From Candidatus Dojkabacteria bacterium (GTDB lineage: Bacteria > Patescibacteria > Dojkabacteria > B142 > JAFGFJ01), in contig JAFGFJ010000006.1 of the NCBI GenBank assembly GCA_016931155.1, positions 124,001-188,000 on the forward strand: 64,000 nt of DNA. The letters run 5' to 3'. Shown piece after piece: positions 60,810 to 64,000 of the stretch (positions are counted from its first letter, which is position 1; every line of letters begins with the position of its first letter). A program made the translations under genes and the position numbers. A model generated the notes under the pieces. The model was not told the origin of the DNA and did not search any database. It saw only the letters and a program-made list of their open reading frames with translations.

Positions 60810-61700
60810 TTATTTCTTAATACTAATTTGAGACTTTTTTGCTACGATTAGAAATGCGTTAGAAAATATGTCAAAATACCCTGATTCAATTAATTGCCTT
60901 GCGACCCTTGCCTCATTAAATAGTTCTGTTCTGTTGGTAGAATGTTTGGATGGATATATTCCTGCCTTCGGAAGAAAATTATTTGTGGGCAGATACTGGT
61001 CACTAAATATTTCATCAGGAAAGTGATAGTGAGGTAGGGGATAATAGAAAAAGATATCTGAAAATCCTGTATCCTTGAGCATTTTACTGATTTCATCTTT
61101 ACTGTAGGTTTGTATGCCGTTATGTTTTGGGTACCCCTCGATACTCTCAAAAAACCCTACAGTGTGATCCTCTGGAGCTCCAGCCCAGTATTTTAGTCCA
61201 AACTTATTTTCTATGGCAAGAATAAACTCACCATTTGTCTTCATAAGAGAACAGATTTTTTTGAGTAGCGTTAAGGCTGGATTTTTTGTTTTAATAAATA
61301 ACCCTGAATATTCTAAGACACCGATAGCAGTGATAAAATCATACTTACTATCCGTTTCATATTTCATGACGTCGATGGGGAAAACCTTTAAATTTTTTAA
61401 CTTTTTATATCTTTCTTTTATGATTTTTGCTCTTCTATCTGAAATTTCAATACAATCTACATGTTTCACTCTTGAGGTAAAAAGTCCTGTCAGTGCTCCA
61501 CAGCCCCCGCCAATTTCAAGCAAATTACCGCTTGAATGGAAATCATACCAATTAAGTAAGTTTTCTCTTCCTGGTGACAGATGAGCTATGAAAGGCCAAA
61601 TCCCTGTTCTAATGAGATTATCCCTCTTTCGCTGTGATCCAACAGATTCCAGTAAAGCTTTTTCCACTTCATCCCCATCTGAATAAACCATAGTATTCAT
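60810..61700 (-). CDS. SAM-dependent methyltransferase of the glycan cluster
   Basis: The 296-residue protein has motif I NLLEIGGGCGALTGLFTSRV, acidic strand 2 DCIEISDRRAKIIKERY, and YDFITAIGVLEYSGLF, followed by SLMKTNGEFILAIENKFGLK with the characteristic NKfGLkyWaGa block found in sugar-cluster methyltransferases (GAPEDHTVGFFESIEGY). In comparable clusters it is paired with kinase-like genes and is thought to modify or terminate glycan chains. The kinase-like gene follows immediately. Confidence 0.82.
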   Translation of the reverse strand: MNTMVYSDGDEVEKALLESVGSQRKRDNLIRTGIWPFIAHLSPGRENLLNWYDFHSSGNLLEIGGGCGALTGLFTSRVKHVDCIEISDRRAKIIKERYKKLKNLKVFPIDVMKYETDSKYDFITAIGVLEYSGLFIKTKNPALTLLKKICSLMKTNGEFILAIENKFGLKYWAGAPEDHTVGFFESIEGYPKHNGIQTYSKDEISKMLKDTGFSDIFFYYPLPHYHFPDEIFSDQYLPTNNFLPKAGIYPSKHSTNRTELFNEARVARQLIESGYFDIFSNAFLIVAKKSQISIKK

Positions 61701-61791
61701 ATTTGCTTAAGATGTTGTAATGTTATCACTAACTAGGACATTAAAAAATTGAATTGCTAAACCTTTGTTAATTAGATTCACTTTAAATGTG

Positions 61792-64000
61792 CTATATACC
61801 ATTTAACTCACTGAAGGAGTTATTGTATCTTACTCTTTGCGTTGTGAATATATTTTGATCGGAATAAATTATTACTGGTCCTCCAGTTTGTTCATTGTAT
61901 TGTGGAGTTATAGTCTGACCGGGGTTAACTCTTCCATCAAAGATAATAACGCCTTGAACCGTGATTATTACAATCGCTGTGGAATTAATCGATGGATTCC
62001 CAATAAGAATCCATGCCTCTCTTATAACGCCACCCCCGTCACTGTCGTCATACCATGTATAGAACTGTTTCTTGTTTAATTTATTGTTATCAATAGATTT
62101 TGTTTCATTAAAGGAGTTGATATATCTGACTCTTTGTGTCGCATATATGGGTTGCGTACTAGTTACTACTATTGAACCTGTACAACATAGCTCATCCCAT
62201 TGTACTGAGTTGCTACTATTCGCATACACATTTATTACCTTATCGGGTTGTCCTGGAATTCTTAATGTGACCGATGTGTTTGAATCATTAGGATTGCCTA
62301 TTAGTATGTATGCTTCTCTATGAATGCCTCCATTTTCGCTGTCATCGTACCAAGGGAAAAAGTGATTACTTTCTATATCTGAATTAGTTACAGCCATTAT
62401 TTCGTTGAATGAATCCATAAATTTAACTCTTTGAGAAGAATAAATATTTACTGGTATACCAGTACTTTTTTCTACAGCAGTTATCTTTACAGGGCCACCT
62501 CTTTGTTCGTCAAATTGAAAACAAGTGCTTTCTCCGGGGGATGCAGACTGTGTATGTAATATAACTTGTCCGCTTGTATTTTTGAACTGAACTGTAACAT
62601 CAACGTTTGCAGAAACAGTTTCTGGTATTCCTGCGATGATCCATGCCTCTCTTACGACTCCATCGTCACTATCATCATACCAGGGGAAGTACAGCAAATT
62701 GGCTAACTCACTTGAAGGGAAACCCGTGATTTCTTCAAATGATTCGTTATACCTTACCCTTACCGAAGAGTAGATTGGTATACCGTTAGTACTGTTAACA
62801 ACAATTGGTCCTCCGGACTGTTCATTAAACTGTGGAGTGATTCTTTCTCCTGGGGCTAACGTTTGATCTATTTCCAAGACACCTTTGTACCAAACCTCTA
62901 TACTAGCAACTTCAGCTTGGCTTTGGTTTGCTATTATAAGCCATGCTTCTCTTGGTATACCAATGTCACTGTCGTCATACCATGGGAAGTAGTATTTTGT
63001 ATCAAGATTTCTTTCAGTATATCCTACTAAGGAGTTGTCCAATTGCAGGAGCCCGTAACCGGTTTGTGTATCAAACCCTGATGATGCTACATCTTGTGCA
63101 CTGCTCCTTAATCTAATATTAATATCTATTGGTGTTATGTTCGGGTGGATACTTTTCATGAGTGCAACCGCTGCACTCACCTGAGGTGCGGCAAAACTTG
63201 TACCAATTACTGTTGTAGGTGAAGTGTTTGAAGTGAAGGCATTGAAAAGGTTTACATTCGTTTCATCTGAACAGTTGTTTTTATTGGGATAGCATGAATA
63301 AGATTGTGATGCAATTTGGGGTCCACTATCTCCAACAGGGGCAACAAGATCCAACTCGTCTCCATAGTTTGAGTAACTTGCACGGTTGTCATTCGCATCT
63401 GTCGCTCCGACTGCTATTACATTTGGAAATGAAGCAGGGAAGTAGTTTGCAATATCCGAGTTGTCATTTCCTGCCGCAGCTACAACAACAACTCCGGCAT
63501 TGACAGCGTCATTAATTGCCACTTGCATCATAGGGTCAGTCCCGACTCCTCTGAGGCTCATGTTTATAACATCAGCACCATTTGCTACAGCATATTCAAT
63601 AGCCTGTGAAATTACGAAAGAATCAGCAACTGTCCTGTAGTCTTTGCTTGAGTTTGAACACGTAAGATCAAGATTCCCGGAAGCATCCTGGCACATTGAT
63701 CTGTCATTCGGATAAAAAACTTTAATTGGCATGATGCTTGCATTGTGTGCTATTCCAATTACCTTGTTTGGTGCAGTATCACCTGTTCTCCCCGCTAGAA
63801 TTGTTGTAACAAGAGTGCCATGTCCATAGTCATCATTTGCATGGTCGATTTTGGCAAGCTCATTTGCATTACAGTCATTGGCAGGATTTCCATCAATAGC
63901 TCTAAGCATGCAAAAATAATCCTGCACGGCATCATATGGACTTACAATATTTACACCACTTAATTCTGAGGATTGTGAATATTGCCTTTCATAACCTTTA
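61792..64000 (-). CDS. Secreted subtilase with four C-terminal repeats (5' end missing)
   Basis: The frame continues beyond the right edge (a GTG at 63927 is internal). The visible part starts inside an S8 peptidase domain: DDYGHGTLVTTILAG holds the catalytic His, AAAGNDNSD the oxyanion Asn, and VIGTSFAAPQVSAAVALM the catalytic Ser; the Asp region lies outside the window. Then four repeats of about 90-100 residues follow, each opening with a FPWYDDS-like stretch and REAW and closing with R[VI]R[YF]-type and [SN]F[NSE]E segments. The protein is probably exported and attached through the repeats. It is separated by 91 bases from the methyltransferase gene. Confidence 0.9.
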   Translation of the reverse strand, partial: KGYERQYSQSSELSGVNIVSPYDAVQDYFCMLRAIDGNPANDCNANELAKIDHANDDYGHGTLVTTILAGRTGDTAPNKVIGIAHNASIMPIKVFYPNDRSMCQDASGNLDLTCSNSSKDYRTVADSFVISQAIEYAVANGADVINMSLRGVGTDPMMQVAINDAVNAGVVVVAAAGNDNSDIANYFPASFPNVIAVGATDANDNRASYSNYGDELDLVAPVGDSGPQIASQSYSCYPNKNNCSDETNVNLFNAFTSNTSPTTVIGTSFAAPQVSAAVALMKSIHPNITPIDINIRLRSSAQDVASSGFDTQTGYGLLQLDNSLVGYTERNLDTKYYFPWYDDSDIGIPREAWLIIANQSQAEVASIEVWYKGVLEIDQTLAPGERITPQFNEQSGGPIVVNSTNGIPIYSSVRVRYNESFEEITGFPSSELANLLYFPWYDDSDDGVVREAWIIAGIPETVSANVDVTVQFKNTSGQVILHTQSASPGESTCFQFDEQRGGPVKITAVEKSTGIPVNIYSSQRVKFMDSFNEIMAVTNSDIESNHFFPWYDDSENGGIHREAYILIGNPNDSNTSVTLRIPGQPDKVINVYANSSNSVQWDELCCTGSIVVTSTQPIYATQRVRYINSFNETKSIDNNKLNKKQFYTWYDDSDGGGVIREAWILIGNPSINSTAIVIITVQGVIIFDGRVNPGQTITPQYNEQTGGPVIIYSDQNIFTTQRVRYNNSFSELNGI
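61798..62994 (-). repeat. Four tandem ~100-residue protein repeats of the subtilase
   Basis: Counting from the GTG at 63927, the repeats occupy about residues 312-403, 413-513, 523-610 and 622-709. Each has FPWYDDSD (or a close variant), REAW or REAY, GP-type hairpins near the end (GGPIVV, GGPVKI, GSIVV, GGPVII) and R[VI][RK][YF] followed by SF. The copies are well diverged at DNA level. Confidence 0.8.

Noticed and set aside
1..64000. UGA recoding to glycine, as in some CPR lineages
   Set aside because: TGA closes several genes at the expected position (for example 16253 and 35507) and conserved proteins contain no in-frame TGA.

Overview
The window looks like a chromosome segment of an AT-rich member of the Candidate Phyla Radiation (Patescibacteria). 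The basis is circumstantial: an archaeal-type isoleucyl-tRNA synthetase, many short envelope proteins without clear families, start codons mostly without Shine-Dalgarno sequences, and energy metabolism represented only by phosphoketolase plus acetate kinase. TGA is used as an ordinary stop, so this is not one of the UGA-recoding lineages. I cannot name the phylum from the sequence alone.

Layout. 0-9.7 kb: envelope and surface genes (start of a beta-propeller-like protein, alpha/beta-hydrolase-like protein, membrane-anchored protein, ArnT-type glycosyltransferase, Ig-like/C39 peptidase-like protein, acyltransferase-deacetylase fusion, GlsB-like protein). 9.7-14.7 kb: tRNA-Glu, a PspC/LiaF-like envelope-stress pair, a frameshifted superoxide dismutase, a cytosolic PAS histidine kinase and a lysine-rich H1-like peptide. 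14.9-19.7 kb: an accessory island beginning at tRNA-Asn, with a BrnT-like toxin-antitoxin pair and three identical 27-bp compound palindromes that bound unknown genes like cassettes. 19.7-24.2 kb: an ACT-domain protein and three poorly recognised genes, including a divergent DRE-TIM enzyme. 24.3-28 kb: xfp-ackA. 28-41 kb: core housekeeping (mltG, ruvX, pnp, murJ, holA, recA), a HEPN-nucleotidyltransferase fusion and a decayed SGNH hydrolase. 41.2-52 kb: rny, cell-wall amidase, parB-methyltransferase-parA-lepB, ileS. 52-56.7 kb: a structured non-coding region, a flavin reductase, lgt, fmt and a JAMM-like protein. 56.7-64 kb: a polysaccharide-export cluster (wzm, GT2, truncated wzt, inverted complete wzt, kinase-like protein, methyltransferase) and the 3' part of a secreted subtilase with four C-terminal repeats.

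How the genes fit together. Phosphoketolase would split sugar phosphates to acetyl-phosphate, which acetate kinase converts to ATP and acetate, as expected of a fermenter. MurJ, MltG, two amidase-like proteins, Lgt and LepB indicate a peptidoglycan wall with lipoproteins; Wzm/Wzt and the glycosyltransferases indicate a glycan surface layer. PNPase and RNase Y supply RNA decay; ParAB supplies chromosome partitioning.

Most worth a second look: the repeat-bounded cassette region at 15.8-17.6 kb, the rod-like RNA candidate at 52.62-52.75 kb, the long hairpin in the pnp leader, and the truncated/inverted wzt arrangement.
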